A stretch of 64,000 nt of DNA from Grimontia sedimenti. GTDB taxonomy: Bacteria > Pseudomonadota > Gammaproteobacteria > Enterobacterales > Vibrionaceae. The notes under the pieces were generated by a model. That model made no database searches. It saw only the letters and a list, made by a program, of their open reading frames with translations, and had not been told where the DNA came from. Numbering within the stretch: position 1 is the first letter of the stretch; each line of letters starts with the position of its first letter. A program made the translations under genes and the position numbers. The stretch lies in the NCBI RefSeq assembly GCF_011045095.1, contig NZ_JAALDL010000018.1, forward strand, positions 18,046-82,045, read 5' to 3'. This document shows positions 17,733 to 27,221 of the stretch, piece after piece.

Positions 17733-17759
17733 CTAATTGCTTGAGAGATAAATGAAAGC

Positions 17760-19130
17760 CTATCGCCCATCAGAGCCCTGAACGATCTCGTAACAGGGAA
17801 TATATTCTGAACCTGGCAGTTTCATACGCTGCTGTTCGACAAAGCCTCGTAACAGTTTATCCATCTTCTTCATCAGGACGGCATCGCCATTGATTTTGAA
17901 TGGACCATTACGCTCAATTTCCCTGATACCTTCTTCTTTCACGTTTCCAGCAACAATACCTGAGAAGGCTTGGCGAAGTGCGGATGCCAGAAGTTCCGGA
18001 CGCTGGTTCATATGCAGGTCGAGGTTTGCCATGTTTTCATGGGTCGGCTCGAACGGCAGTTGGAATTCAGGCGCAATTTTCAGTGACCAGTTAAATGAGT
18101 AGGCATCACCCGTTGACTGGCGGTGCTCTTTTACCGCAGGCATACCTTGTTTGATGATACGCGCCGCTTTTGCCGGATCGCCGATCACGATTTGGTAGTA
18201 CTTGGTGGCCTCTTCACCAATCACATCACGGATGAACTCATCAATGACGCGGAAGTAATTGGCGCTTTCTTTTGGTCCCGTCAGAACCACAGGCATAGGT
18301 TGATCAGCATTGTCTGGGTGCATCAAGATGCCAAGAAGATACAGTAGCTCTTCAGCGGTACCCGCACCACCCGGGAAGATAATGATGCCATGCCCAACAC
18401 GCACAAAGGCTTCCAGACGTTTTTCAATATCGGGAAGGATTACCAACTCATTCACAATCGGGTTTGGCGGCTCAGCGGCAATGATCGATGGTTCTGTCAG
18501 ACCAAGGAATCGACTGCCAGTGACGCGTTGTTTTGCATGGCCAATGGCCGCCCCTTTCATTGGGCCTTCCATCGCGCCGGGTCCGCAACCGGTGCAGATG
18601 TTTAGTTCTCTTAAACCAAGTTCGTGACCGACCTCGCGGGTGTATTGGTATTCGGTCGCATTAATGGAGTGACCGCCCCAACACACCACCAGGTTCGGAT
18701 CTTTCCCCGGCACCAGGGTTTTGGCATTCCGGAGAATATCGAAAATCAGGTTGGTCACATGGTTTGAATTGGTCAGGTTGAACACTTTGGCATGCTCAAG
18801 CTGGACGTTAACGTGAATGATGTCGCGCAACACCGAGAACATATGCTCTTGAATACCACGAATGATGCGGCCGTCAACGAAGGCATGTTCAGGCGGATTA
18901 ATCAGCTCTAGCTTCACGCCACGCTCGCGGCGCATCACGCGGATGTCAAAAGACTTATATTGTTCCAGCAACTCTTTGGAGCTGTCTGTGTGGCTGCCGG
19001 AATTCAGCACCGCTAACGAACAGTTGCGATACAGGCGATAAAGGTCGCTTTTAGCAGTGTCTTTCAGTCTGTCTACTTCAAGCTGGGAAAGAAGATCCAT
19101 GGCCCCGACGGGGCTGATGTGAGTGATCAT
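17760..19130 (-). CDS. ppnN: Pyrimidine/purine nucleotide 5'-monophosphate nucleosidase
   Basis: PpnN (YgdH) hydrolyses nucleoside monophosphates to base and ribose 5-phosphate and is stimulated by (p)ppGpp in E. coli. The LOG-like Rossmann core has [16 protein letters not shown] (about 180) and [15 protein letters not shown] (about 256), the paired signature of this family. The N-terminus [20 protein letters not shown] matches E. coli. ATG 19130 is chosen because GGAGG lies 5 bases before it; the GTG at 19136 overlaps that site. Length 456 aa (E. coli 454). Confidence 0.95.
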   Translation of the reverse strand: MITHISPVGAMDLLSQLEVDRLKDTAKSDLYRLYRNCSLAVLNSGSHTDSSKELLEQYKSFDIRVMRRERGVKLELINPPEHAFVDGRIIRGIQEHMFSVLRDIIHVNVQLEHAKVFNLTNSNHVTNLIFDILRNAKTLVPGKDPNLVVCWGGHSINATEYQYTREVGHELGLRELNICTGCGPGAMEGPMKGAAIGHAKQRVTGSRFLGLTEPSIIAAEPPNPIVNELVILPDIEKRLEAFVRVGHGIIIFPGGAGTAEELLYLLGILMHPDNADQPMPVVLTGPKESANYFRVIDEFIRDVIGEEATKYYQIVIGDPAKAARIIKQGMPAVKEHRQSTGDAYSFNWSLKIAPEFQLPFEPTHENMANLDLHMNQRPELLASALRQAFSGIVAGNVKEEGIREIERNGPFKINGDAVLMKKMDKLLRGFVEQQRMKLPGSEYIPCYEIVQGSDGR

Positions 19131-19339
19131 AATCACCTCCTGTGTAGAGAAAACACACTGTATTAGAGGGAGGGTGTAGGTGACACCATTTCGTTTTTAT
19201 CAGAATTTATTTTCAATGGTTTAAAAATCAGTGTGTTAATTAACCATACACACAGAAAAGCGGTTTATCCAGTTCAGGTATTAAAAAACCAAAACGCTGT
19301 AGGGTAAGAAAAGGGGGGAGGTGATTGATTGCTTGAGGG

Positions 19340-20896
19340 TTAAGCCCAGACCAGCTTGTTGCGACCGTTGTGTTTGGCGTTGTACAGGGCGTTATCAGCA
19401 CGTTCCAGTACATCCACTGTGCTGTCATTGTCTTTGAAAAGACTGCCACCGATAGAAACCGTGATGGTCAGGCGGGTGTCTTTGAATTTGAAGGGCAAAC
19501 GTGAAACCGTTTCGCGAACATTGTTCAGAAGGGCTTTGCGGGTTTCTTCATCCGCATCCGGTAGCAGGACTACAAACTCTTCACCGCCAAACCGCGCAAT
19601 AAAGTCTGTATCACGCAGGCATTGGTGAATGGTGCGGGCAACCACTTTCAGCACTTTGTCACCGACCAAATGGCCGTACTGGTCATTCACACTCTTGAAA
19701 TGGTCGATATCGATCATCGCCAGACAGAAAGGTGTCTGGTAGCGAATCCAGCAACGGTATTCATGTTCCAAGCGGTCATCGAGCGCGGCACGGTTATACA
19801 CCTTGGTGAGAGGGTCAAGCAGCAGCTTGCGCTCCTGATCGCCAAGGCGGCGACGGTAATCCATGGTTTGTTGATACAGCGCTTCTAGCTTTTGCTCGTT
19901 GTGCTGCAGCTGCTCCATCAACTGTTGCTCTCGTTCTTCCAACTCGCGGTTACGAGCGACAAGAGAAGCAAGGTTGACGGCGACCTGTGACAGATTAGGG
20001 CGTAGCTCTTCCAGTGATTCTGCGTCTTGAAGATGGGTATGAATCGAATCCACCGACGCTGCCAGTTCTTCATTGAGCGAACTGCGCTGGGTAGCAATGG
20101 CCTGGGAGCTGTCGATTGATCGGCCATTGTGGCGCTGCAGAACCGACAAATCCTCATTGAGCTGGGAAAGAAACGCTTGAGACGCTTTGCGCTCATTGCG
20201 CGTTCCGTCGAGGATCAGTTGAACAGATTCCAGAGTTAGTTCAAGCAGGGTCTGTGCATCCGGTGATAGCAACAAGCGGCTACGGATATCCAACAAGCGG
20301 TCACCAACTTCGCCGTCAAAGTCGAGTTCGGTGATCAGGTGTTGGAGTTCACTGCATAGCTGGTTGATGCGATCGATGTTCAGCAGATCGCGGGCACTGA
20401 GGCCGTTGGATGGCAGAGAAAGTAATTTGAGGGCGCGTTCATAAAGCTGAAGCAGTGCCACAATTTTTTCAGTGCTGCCTTTTTGTTCCGCGGCAGGACT
20501 GGTCAACAGAGTACGCAGGTCGCGTTTTAATTGCGCAGGCAAGCCGGGCAGACACTTAAGCGTTTCCCCGCTTTGCTGGAACTGGCATTCCAGTGAATCT
20601 CTAGCACGTTCCGTTGCCTGATTGTGTCTGTTGACCATGCGCTCTACCAATGCAAGTTGCGGGATCAATCTACTGACATCTTCCTGAGAGTCAAGCTCAC
20701 GTCGGATTTGTGAGAGGCGCTCGTTGAGAAGAGGGTCATCATGAGCCTGGGAGGCGGCAATTAATCGTGAAATGAGACGTTTCAGGATCGTCGCTTCGCG
20801 CCGCGATTTAAGGGCTAAATCACGGAAAACCAGCTGGGATTGCTGCAACTTTTCTTTCAATACAATGACATCGTCATCTGACGAGAAGTTGGACAT
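19340..20896 (-). CDS. Diguanylate cyclase with long coiled-coil N-terminus
   Basis: The C-terminal GGDEF domain (about 345-518) should make c-di-GMP from two GTP. It has DPLTKVYNRAALDDRLE, DIDHFKSVND and the active site FGGEEFVVLL (GGEEF, about residue 434). RDTD five residues upstream is the product-inhibition I-site. The first about 340 residues are soluble, Leu/Gln/Glu-rich and coiled-coil, without a membrane segment or recognisable sensor. The protein is therefore cytoplasmic and probably oligomerises through the coil. It lies 131 bases downstream of a TPR protein with a degenerate GGDEF-like end on the same strand. The input signal is unknown. Confidence 0.93.
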   Translation of the reverse strand: MSNFSSDDDVIVLKEKLQQSQLVFRDLALKSRREATILKRLISRLIAASQAHDDPLLNERLSQIRRELDSQEDVSRLIPQLALVERMVNRHNQATERARDSLECQFQQSGETLKCLPGLPAQLKRDLRTLLTSPAAEQKGSTEKIVALLQLYERALKLLSLPSNGLSARDLLNIDRINQLCSELQHLITELDFDGEVGDRLLDIRSRLLLSPDAQTLLELTLESVQLILDGTRNERKASQAFLSQLNEDLSVLQRHNGRSIDSSQAIATQRSSLNEELAASVDSIHTHLQDAESLEELRPNLSQVAVNLASLVARNRELEEREQQLMEQLQHNEQKLEALYQQTMDYRRRLGDQERKLLLDPLTKVYNRAALDDRLEHEYRCWIRYQTPFCLAMIDIDHFKSVNDQYGHLVGDKVLKVVARTIHQCLRDTDFIARFGGEEFVVLLPDADEETRKALLNNVRETVSRLPFKFKDTRLTITVSIGGSLFKDNDSTVDVLERADNALYNAKHNGRNKLVWA

Positions 20897-21027
20897 AAAA
20901 CGCGACTACATCTCCGAACTTCAATGCAGCACGAAAAAAGTCTGCAAGAGAAGTTACTATTTCACCATTACATGTGGGCAACGGTTAGCTATAACGGTTT
21001 ATTACTAGGGCTATCAATAGATTGGCG

Positions 21028-23298
21028 TCAGTTTTTACCAGATTCGTGAACCGTCTGCCAGTTAATTCCGCTGAGTGCCGAAGTTTTGACCTTGATAAGA
21101 CCTGTGTTGATGCCGTCCAGACAAGCCTGACGAACATTGTTGTCAGCAAAACAGGCGGCAGGTGTCGAATCTATGGCGCTTAAATGCACCCATTGGCTGG
21201 TGTGTTCGAGTTTGCTGGCCTGACGTGCTGCACTCGTTGCCATCAGTAGGATGTCTATCAGTTCCTTGTCGTTTATTGAGGTAAAAGCGCGTGGTAGGAA
21301 GGGGTAATCCGCCATACCGATACGAAGACGGTCATCGACGTCTTCAAGTCTGCTTTCCTGGACAAAATCATCAATGAGCGACTGGATTTTTCCAGCCAGC
21401 TTTTCAGGTTCATTCAGCGTTTCTGCATTTGGCTCAATGTAAATGAACATGGCGTCAGAGAAGTGATAAAGGCGCGTTGGCTTCTCGATATGGGATTGTA
21501 GGTAGTCCCCAAGTTTTCGTTCTAACTCTAACCCTTGGTGGTAACCGTGTTGAAGATAAACCACCTTAAGGAACGGTACTTCAAACATCGCGAAGCTGAG
21601 TTTGTCGCTCAAGGGCTCATGGATCATCTCGCCGAGATACCATTGTTCGAAGTGAGCACTGCTTTTCGCCAGAGAATTAGAGAGTCTGTCGTTCAGCATA
21701 CGCAGGTTTCTGAGCCCACTTCTTGGGTGGGTGTAGAGCTCTTTTTGCAGGTCTTCCAGCTGATGCTGGCGAAGATTCGCAGCACGATGTCGCAGCACCA
21801 GAACCAGCAACAGCACGGCCAGCCCCCCCAACAGAAACAGGTTGATTTTCTTCTGTTCGACAATGATTTCTTCGTCGGCAGCCTGTTTTCGCTGCATATC
21901 TTCAAGCTGCAGTTGGCGTTCAATCACACGCTGACGGTGTTTGAACGATTCCGCTTCGAGTATCTGCTTTTGGCTTTCATTGCGTTTTTCGAGCATGTCG
22001 AAGCGGCGTTGGATGTTCAGTGCCTGCTTGAAATCGCCTTTTTGCTCATAAGCCTGGGATAGACGGGCTAGACATTCGATCATTAATCCCCGGTTTTTCA
22101 GAGCTTCAGCGTTTGTCATCGCTTGTTTCAGCGCATCGATAGCAACATCAGGCTCTTTGTTTATCACTGCCAACTCACCTTTGAGGATGAGAGCCTGTGC
22201 CAGTGGTAGGTTTAATTCGTGTTCACTGGCCACCTTGATGGCACGGGTCGCGTATTCCTCTGCTTGACCAAAGCGCAGTAGCTTGAGGTAGGTTCGTGCA
22301 ATCGAGACGTTGATATCGGCAATGTTCGTTGCTCTGGAGAGCAAGTTTTCCAGGTCCAGTGCGTTGAAGTAATGGACCAGTGCGAAGTTGTAGCGACCCT
22401 GTTGGCTGTATATGTTGGCCAGAAGGGTTTGGGTTTCGGACAGTCCGCGGCTCAGATCGTATTGTTCGTAGAATTCAGCTGCCTGATTAGCGTGTTGCAA
22501 CGCTTTGTCCATTGCACCTTGTTGCTGGTAGAGTTTGGTCAAGGAAAGACTGGCGCTGGCAATCTGTGAAGCAAAGTCATTTTCGCTGGCAAGCCAGTAT
22601 GCGCTGAGAAGCTCAGAAAGCGCACGCTCGTAAGATTCAATTCCAAGGTAATAATTGCCAATGGCAATTTGGTAACGCACCTTCTGTTCCAGATCTGGCT
22701 GCTCACCCAACGCCTGTTCCACCTGAGAAAACTGCGCGAGGCTTTCTGTTTCTGTCTCGTCGCTGGTGGTGATCATCGCGTTAAGTAGTTTGGCTTCGAA
22801 ATCGATTCGCTCAACGCCAGTCGTTTTCGGGCCTTTTTGGGCTGCGATAGTGTTCAGCAGCGCTTGTAAGAGGGCGACAGCGTCGTCGGGCTTGTCATCG
22901 AGATAATAAAGTATGCTGGCCTGCGTGAGCATGATTTCAAGCTTGGCTTGTTTCATGCCGTGTCCTTCGACCGTGCTTTTTGCGTTATCCAATGCCTGCC
23001 ATGCCGCTTCCTGATTGCCAAGGGCGCTGTGTGCTTTGGCGGTGATAAGGTAGGCATGCACAGTGTTCAACGGCGTGCGGATAGAGCGGTCGGATTCATT
23101 GTTACTGTGGGGACGGTTGGTCGATTCGGCCAAACGACGTTGCAACAGGTAGCGCTCTGTGACGGCCAGCGCTTTCTCTGGTGCGGTGGGGATCAATGCT
23201 TCTGCTTCCGCCAAAATCGGTGTGGAATAGAGTTTGGCATCGGCATAGACACTAAAGAACAAAGAGAAAGAGAACAGTGCGGCTAGCAAGAATCGCAT
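21028..23298 (-). CDS. TPR-repeat membrane protein with degenerate GGDEF-like C-terminus
   Basis: The 756 residues start with a signal peptide (RFLLAALFSFSLFFSVYADA). A long helical TPR array covers about 60-440, with repeats such as ALAQALILKGELAVI and AFLARLSQAYEQKG-like units. A coiled stretch (440-480) follows, then one transmembrane helix (FLLGGLAVLLLVLVL, about 487-503). The cytoplasmic tail resembles a GGDEF fold: HPRSGLRNLRMLNDRL stands where DxLTGLxNRR is expected, FLKVVYLQHGYHQGLE stands for FKxINDxxGHxxGD, and RLYHFSDAMFIYIE (about 605-620) replaces the GGDEF loop with FSDAM. It would be catalytically dead and could sense a periplasmic partner and signal inward. The domain call on the tail is inference. 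Confidence 0.8.
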   Translation of the reverse strand: MRFLLAALFSFSLFFSVYADAKLYSTPILAEAEALIPTAPEKALAVTERYLLQRRLAESTNRPHSNNESDRSIRTPLNTVHAYLITAKAHSALGNQEAAWQALDNAKSTVEGHGMKQAKLEIMLTQASILYYLDDKPDDAVALLQALLNTIAAQKGPKTTGVERIDFEAKLLNAMITTSDETETESLAQFSQVEQALGEQPDLEQKVRYQIAIGNYYLGIESYERALSELLSAYWLASENDFASQIASASLSLTKLYQQQGAMDKALQHANQAAEFYEQYDLSRGLSETQTLLANIYSQQGRYNFALVHYFNALDLENLLSRATNIADINVSIARTYLKLLRFGQAEEYATRAIKVASEHELNLPLAQALILKGELAVINKEPDVAIDALKQAMTNAEALKNRGLMIECLARLSQAYEQKGDFKQALNIQRRFDMLEKRNESQKQILEAESFKHRQRVIERQLQLEDMQRKQAADEEIIVEQKKINLFLLGGLAVLLLVLVLRHRAANLRQHQLEDLQKELYTHPRSGLRNLRMLNDRLSNSLAKSSAHFEQWYLGEMIHEPLSDKLSFAMFEVPFLKVVYLQHGYHQGLELERKLGDYLQSHIEKPTRLYHFSDAMFIYIEPNAETLNEPEKLAGKIQSLIDDFVQESRLEDVDDRLRIGMADYPFLPRAFTSINDKELIDILLMATSAARQASKLEHTSQWVHLSAIDSTPAACFADNNVRQACLDGINTGLIKVKTSALSGINWQTVHESGKN

Positions 23299-23345
23299 GG
23301 CTGATTAATGTCGTTTCCGGGTCAACAGACCCTCATCGGATAAAG

Positions 23346-23373
23346 AAAAACAGGCTCTGAAGTCAGAGCCTGC
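23346..23373 (-). terminator. Terminator after queF
   Basis: CAGGCTCTGA/TCAGAGCCTG stem (23351-23372), followed on the minus strand by five T. It ends the queF transcript just before the TPR gene. Confidence 0.85.
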
Positions 23374-23381
23374 TCGCGAGG

Positions 23382-24227
23382 TTATTGGCGCGCCAATCGA
23401 TTGTTTTCGCTTGGCGTTTTACCCATATTAGTACGGTATGGGTTGATGTCTAGGCCACCACGACGGGTGTAACGTGCATAAACGGTCAAAAGCTCTGGTT
23501 GGCAGTACTTCATCAGGTCAGTGAAGATGCGCTCAACACACTGCTCATGGAATTCATTATGGCGACGGAATGACACAATGTAGCGCAGCAATTTTTCACG
23601 GTCGATTTGCTTACCTTTATAAGCAATGCGTACAGAGCCCCAATCTGGCTGGCTGGTGATCAGGCAGTTAGACTTGAGCAGATTGCTGTTCAGTGTTTCA
23701 GTCACTACTGGCCCTTCAGCCGCGCCTTCGAGCAGTGATGAATCGAACTCATAGTTGTCGATTTCGATGTCTTGCTCGTCAATGTTCTCGCCACCAAAAG
23801 CAATCACTGGGGTATTGGTGAACTCTTCCAGAGGGGAAAGCGTTACGTCCACATCAGCACCCGCACACGCTGATAGGTCTTTCGCCAGCGCGTCTACCAC
23901 TTCCTGCCAGCTTTCAAACTTGGTCTGGTTAAAGCTGTTCAGATAAAGCTTGAAAGACTTGGATTCAATCAGGTTTGGCGTCGTGGCTGGCAGGCGAACT
24001 TCACCAATTGCCACCTGCGGTAGCCCTTTTTTGTTCAGCCAAGACAGTTCGTAGAGCGTCCAGATATCGTACCCGGTAAATGGCAGCGAATCGCCCAAAT
24101 CAAGGTCATCGCGGTTAAGGCTTCGTGGTACGGGTTGCAGCAGCTCAGGGGCATAATGCTCCTGATAGTCCGTTTTCTGACCCAACGTCAGGCCAGCAAG
24201 TTCTTTTGCATCTTGATATTTGCTCAT
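23382..24227 (-). CDS. queF: NADPH-dependent 7-cyano-7-deazaguanine reductase
   Basis: QueF reduces preQ0 to preQ1 in queuosine synthesis. The catalytic Cys lies in [16 protein letters not shown] (about residue 189) with the downstream Asp of the same motif. The N-terminal half has the QueF motif [15 protein letters not shown] (about 95) that binds NADPH. Length 281 aa is the long, bimodular type (E. coli 282). ATG 24227 is chosen because [17 protein letters not shown] matches the family start; an in-frame ATG at 24260 adds 11 unrelated residues. The gene is divergent from syd, as in E. coli. Confidence 0.96.
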   Translation of the reverse strand: MSKYQDAKELAGLTLGQKTDYQEHYAPELLQPVPRSLNRDDLDLGDSLPFTGYDIWTLYELSWLNKKGLPQVAIGEVRLPATTPNLIESKSFKLYLNSFNQTKFESWQEVVDALAKDLSACAGADVDVTLSPLEEFTNTPVIAFGGENIDEQDIEIDNYEFDSSLLEGAAEGPVVTETLNSNLLKSNCLITSQPDWGSVRIAYKGKQIDREKLLRYIVSFRRHNEFHEQCVERIFTDLMKYCQPELLTVYARYTRRGGLDINPYRTNMGKTPSENNRLARQ

Positions 24228-24289
24228 ACGGTTTTGCCACGGATCGATTAGAATGCGCAAAGTTTACTGAATCTTGAGGAATCTTGCTA

Positions 24290-24835
24290 ATGAATCACTC
24301 TGTCTCCCGTGCGCTTTGGTCTTTCAGCGAGCGCTTTGTGGACGCCTGGCACAAGAAACACGGTTCTAAGCCACAAAGTGACGCCTATCTTGGCCTGGAA
24401 TCGCCATGTGTGGTGCAGGAAACAGACGAGGTGGTGATTTGGCAACCGGTTCAACGTGAAGAACTGGCGGATTTCTCTAACGTTGAAGAAGGCATTGGTA
24501 TTTCGCTGCATGAGGACATTAAGTCGTTTTATGCGGGACAATATTGCGGTGACATGACAGCAAGGTTTGACGGACACTCTCTGGAGCTCATCCAGGTGTG
24601 GAGCGAAGAAGACTTACCGCGTCTTCAAGAGAACATGCTGGGCCATCTTCTGATGCAAAAACGCCTTAAACACAACCCGACCATTTTTATTGCGGCGACG
24701 GATGATGAACTGGATGTGATTTCGATTTGTAATGTCAGCGGTGAAGTGATCAAGGAGCATATTGGCACCAAACAGCGAATGGTGCTGGCACCCAACATTG
24801 AAGCGTTTCTTGAGCAGTTAGAGCCAGAGGTGTAA
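24290..24835 (+). CDS. syd: SecY-interacting protein Syd
   Basis: Syd binds SecY at the inner-membrane face and is thought to check the SecYEG complex. The 181-residue protein equals the E. coli length. It includes the family segments YLGLESPCV (about 35) and GIGISLHEDIKSFY (about 70), and an acidic surface. ATG 24290 follows TTGAGGA by 9 bases; the TTG at 24284 is less likely. It is a soluble protein with no signal peptide. It is divergent from queF and followed after 6 bases by a zinc-ribbon gene, so it is probably the first gene of that unit. Confidence 0.95.
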   Translation: MNHSVSRALWSFSERFVDAWHKKHGSKPQSDAYLGLESPCVVQETDEVVIWQPVQREELADFSNVEEGIGISLHEDIKSFYAGQYCGDMTARFDGHSLELIQVWSEEDLPRLQENMLGHLLMQKRLKHNPTIFIAATDDELDVISICNVSGEVIKEHIGTKQRMVLAPNIEAFLEQLEPEV

Positions 24836-24841
24836 TCGTCT

Positions 24842-25615
24842 ATGTATGTGGTTGAACTGACGTTTGAGTGCTTCGACGATACAACCATTTCTGCGGTAGA
24901 CCGCGCAGTAAATGGCCTGATGGATGCCCTTCGCTACAATGGTCAGGTGCTGGGGCGCGAATTTCCGATGGTACTGGGCAATGGGCAATTCCATGTCCGA
25001 GCGGTGTGTCCTGAAAAAGACAGCCTGAACCCTAAGAACAATAGCCCACAGGTTAAACAGAAGTTTAACCAACTGGCGGATGCGAGCCTTTTATCACCCA
25101 AGGTGAAGGTGTTGGGGCGTGATATCAATTCGGAAGAGAGCGCACCAGAGATTGAGCGCAGCTGGCAGGTGATGTACACCACTTATGTTCATAGCTGTTC
25201 ACCGTTGCGTTGCGGTGAAACCTTACTGCCCATACCGCTTTACCATATCCCTGCGACCTTTAACGGCGATCATAAAGCGGAAGTGAAGTGGCAAACTGAA
25301 TGGCAAGCGTGTGATGAAATTCAGATGGCCGGGGCGTTCAAAGCCGACCACGCGGCGCTGGCAGAAATCCAGGATGCAGAGAGTCTGCTGTTCCGAAAAG
25401 GCTGGGACATTCGCGGACGTATCGAGTATCTGACCAAAGTGCCCACCTATTACTATCAGTACCGAGTTGGCGGGAAGGATGCGGAATCGGAGTTGGCTCG
25501 AAAGTGCCCAAAATGCGGTGGCGACTGGTTACTTGAGTCACCACTGCACGATGTATTCCACTTCAAATGCGACGATTGTCGGTTGGTGTCGAACTTATCC
25601 TGGGATTTTCAGTAA
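24842..25615 (+). CDS. DUF2310 zinc-ribbon protein
   Basis: This is a 257-residue soluble protein of a family described as zinc-ribbon-containing and possibly nucleic-acid binding. The C-terminal ribbon is CPKCGGDW ... FKCDDCRL (about 220-245), with two CxxC pairs. The N-terminal two thirds has no known motif but opens with MYVVELTFECFDD, typical of the family. It starts 6 bases after the syd stop, with no strong ribosome binding site, so it may be translated by coupling. The biochemical function is unknown. Confidence 0.85.
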   Translation: MYVVELTFECFDDTTISAVDRAVNGLMDALRYNGQVLGREFPMVLGNGQFHVRAVCPEKDSLNPKNNSPQVKQKFNQLADASLLSPKVKVLGRDINSEESAPEIERSWQVMYTTYVHSCSPLRCGETLLPIPLYHIPATFNGDHKAEVKWQTEWQACDEIQMAGAFKADHAALAEIQDAESLLFRKGWDIRGRIEYLTKVPTYYYQYRVGGKDAESELARKCPKCGGDWLLESPLHDVFHFKCDDCRLVSNLSWDFQ

Positions 25616-25631
25616 TCCCGCTTTCACCCAT

Positions 25632-25910
25632 TTAAGGAAGGCGTTGCTCAAGGGCTTCAAGACGTTCTGTCAACGCCTTCACCTGATCTTCTAAATCTTT
25701 AATGCGGGCTTCCGCACTGTCATCCTTTTTCACCAGCTCGACTTTTGGCACTGTGCCGCTTTTCTTCCAACGCTGAAGCGCGCTGATGATAAGCGGCATA
25801 GGCACCGGGCTGGCAAGGCGACTTTTAATTAACGCAACAGTCGGCTCTTTCCCCTCACTCACCAAAGATTGAATGGCTTGCTCAAGTAGGGGGGTAAAAT
25901 CAGTACTCAT
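25632..25910 (-). CDS. Small coiled-coil protein of unknown function (92 aa)
   Basis: The first about 60 residues form a helical domain (KEPTVALIKSRLASPVPMPLI) with the look of a small winged or KfrA-type DNA-binding fold. Residues about 66-92 are a heptad coiled coil (ARIKDLEDQVKALTERLEAL). The protein is highly charged and lacks a signal. AAGAGACA lies before the ATG at 25910. The gene converges on the DUF2310 gene with 16 bases between. A role in DNA binding is a guess from the composition; I do not recognise a named family with certainty. Confidence 0.7.
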   Translation of the reverse strand: MSTDFTPLLEQAIQSLVSEGKEPTVALIKSRLASPVPMPLIISALQRWKKSGTVPKVELVKKDDSAEARIKDLEDQVKALTERLEALEQRLP

Positions 25911-25967
25911 TGTCTCTTCCCTAACATCTTTTCAAAATCCGTGGAGAGGGCAATGAATACCGCAACT

Positions 25968-26201
25968 TCAGTCCTTACGCAATAAAGTATCGAGAGTGTC
26001 AATTTGCTCAACCCAATCGGCATCCTGCAACTTTGCCTCTTCGAGAAACTGTTTTTGACTCGCAGACCAAAAAGCAGCTGAGGTTAGATTCTCACCTGAT
26101 TCTAAATGGTGGTCAGCAATAAAGGAGCTGATAGCTTCTCTATCAGAGGGGAGCCCCAATTGCTGAAACAGGTTTTCAAGATTGTGGTTAAACACTTCCA
26201 T
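25968..26201 (-). CDS. DUF2789 family protein
   Basis: This is a 77-residue soluble protein matching the small DUF2789 family, with LFQQLGLPSD near the start, FWSASQKQFLEEA in the middle and DADWVEQIDTLD at the end. The start is set at 26201 because GGAGG lies 7 bases before it; the ATG at 26216 would place that site within the coding sequence. The function is unknown. Its promoter region is shared with the csrB regulatory region to its right. Confidence 0.85.
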   Translation of the reverse strand: MEVFNHNLENLFQQLGLPSDREAISSFIADHHLESGENLTSAAFWSASQKQFLEEAKLQDADWVEQIDTLDTLLRKD

Positions 26202-26281
26202 CAATGTTTCCTCCATCGGCCCAACGACTTCTTAGTGTTTCGAAAGTATAGAAGCTCGTGTTCAATCCGGTCTCAATCGCT

Positions 26282-26299
26282 TGTGAGAGATCTCTTACA
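26282..26299. promoter_or_regulatory. VarA/UvrY/GacA binding box upstream of csrB
   Basis: The 18-base sequence TGTGAGAGATCTCTTACA is a palindrome with a single mismatch, and its right half reads as the GacA-type TGTAAGAGA on the other strand. It lies about 105 bases before the predicted csrB start, where BarA/UvrY-type response regulators bind. A partial half-site (ATCTTAC, 26321-26327) follows. The gene between it and the RNA is absent, so csrB is its obvious target. Confidence 0.85.
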
Positions 26300-26387
26300 A
26301 ATCGGTAGGACTATCCTGTTATCTTACGAGGAAATGTCTTTTTTCTTTTTATTAAAGGCATTAAAAACAATGAGTTACTATTTGTGT

Positions 26388-26888
26388 TTTGCTGAGGGAC
26401 TAATTTTGTGACTGCAGTCTGGCTTAGGTGGGTTGCTTAGGAAACTGTTTCGCGTAATCTTTGCGGTGTCGGAAGGATACTGACACACGGAACAGGAACT
26501 AACGCCACGGAACTTGGCAGCTCAGGAAGAGCAGGTAATGCAAGGATTGTGTTACCAGCAAGGAAAGCGGATTAGGGACACGGAAGGAACCGTACAGTAG
26601 ACAGGAAGTTTGCTGGTCAGGAAGACACTTAGGACAACCCTGGATTGGGGGCTTAAGGAATCACTTCAGGACGAAGTAAAGGACACCCTCAGGACGAGGA
26701 TGAGAGTCGAGACTGGGATAGCTCGATGGGTCAAGGTAAGACCGAAGGACACCTCCAGGACGGAGAGATAAGGATAACGCTGAAGGAATCAGCTACTGAT
26801 CAAGGATTGATGCAGGGAGCAAATTTCGTAGCCGGATAGCTGCAAGTAAGACCTTAAGGGCGCGACGAAAGTCGCGCCCGTTCTTTTT
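26388..26888 (+). ncRNA. csrB: CsrB-type regulatory RNA that sequesters CsrA
   Basis: The region has no ORF but contains about 30 GGA trinucleotides (mostly AGGA, CGGA or GGGA) between 26397 and 26836, spaced every 10-20 bases; these are the CsrA-binding sites of CsrB RNAs. The 3' end is a terminator: GGGCGCGAC, GAAA loop, GTCGCGCCC (26858-26879), followed by GTTCTTTTT. It lies between syd and yqcC, as csrB does in E. coli. The 5' end is uncertain: a -10-like TACTAT at 26376 or TAATTT at 26401 gives a start between 26388 and 26413, so the length is about 475-500 nt. CsrA titration would influence motility, carbon storage and virulence regulation. Confidence 0.93.
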
Positions 26889-26911
26889 GTGCGTTTGGAA
26901 AACAAAAAAGA

Positions 26912-27220
26912 TTACTCCTCCAACACCGGATATGCCGGCATATAAATCTCTTTGATTCGCATCCCTTTCATCACGGCATAGCCCTGGTAGCAATCCAGAC
27001 CATTCACAGAAAACTCAAAGTAGTAGCGGGTTTGAATATCCAATGGTCCTTTCGGCCGACCAAAGGAATGACTGCCCCGCGCAATCGAAATCAACTGCAC
27101 ATTGGTTTGCTGGCATCGACGGACGATATAGTTTTTCGCCAGTTCACTCTGCCGGCGTTGTTGCCAGAACAAGCTGGCAACGATAGCGATAAGTAATATC
27201 CAAAACAGATCAGCGGTCAT
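26912..27220 (-). CDS. DUF3301 protein with N-terminal membrane anchor
   Basis: The 102 residues begin with one hydrophobic helix (LFWILLIAIVASLFW, residues 5-19), followed by a basic segment (QQRRQ) and a soluble domain. The family opening is recognisable, including QTRYYFEFSVNGLDCYQGYAVM in the second half. The protein is thus likely tethered to the inner membrane with its bulk in the cytoplasm. It follows the DUF3549 gene by one base, so the two are co-transcribed. Function unknown. It converges on csrB. Confidence 0.85.
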   Translation of the reverse strand: MTADLFWILLIAIVASLFWQQRRQSELAKNYIVRRCQQTNVQLISIARGSHSFGRPKGPLDIQTRYYFEFSVNGLDCYQGYAVMKGMRIKEIYMPAYPVLEE

Positions 27221-27221
27221 T

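Noticed and set aside
26793-26993. Short minus-strand frame over the csrB terminator
   Set aside because: It crosses the CsrB terminator and the end of the DUF3301 gene; no ribosome site; explained by the RNA.
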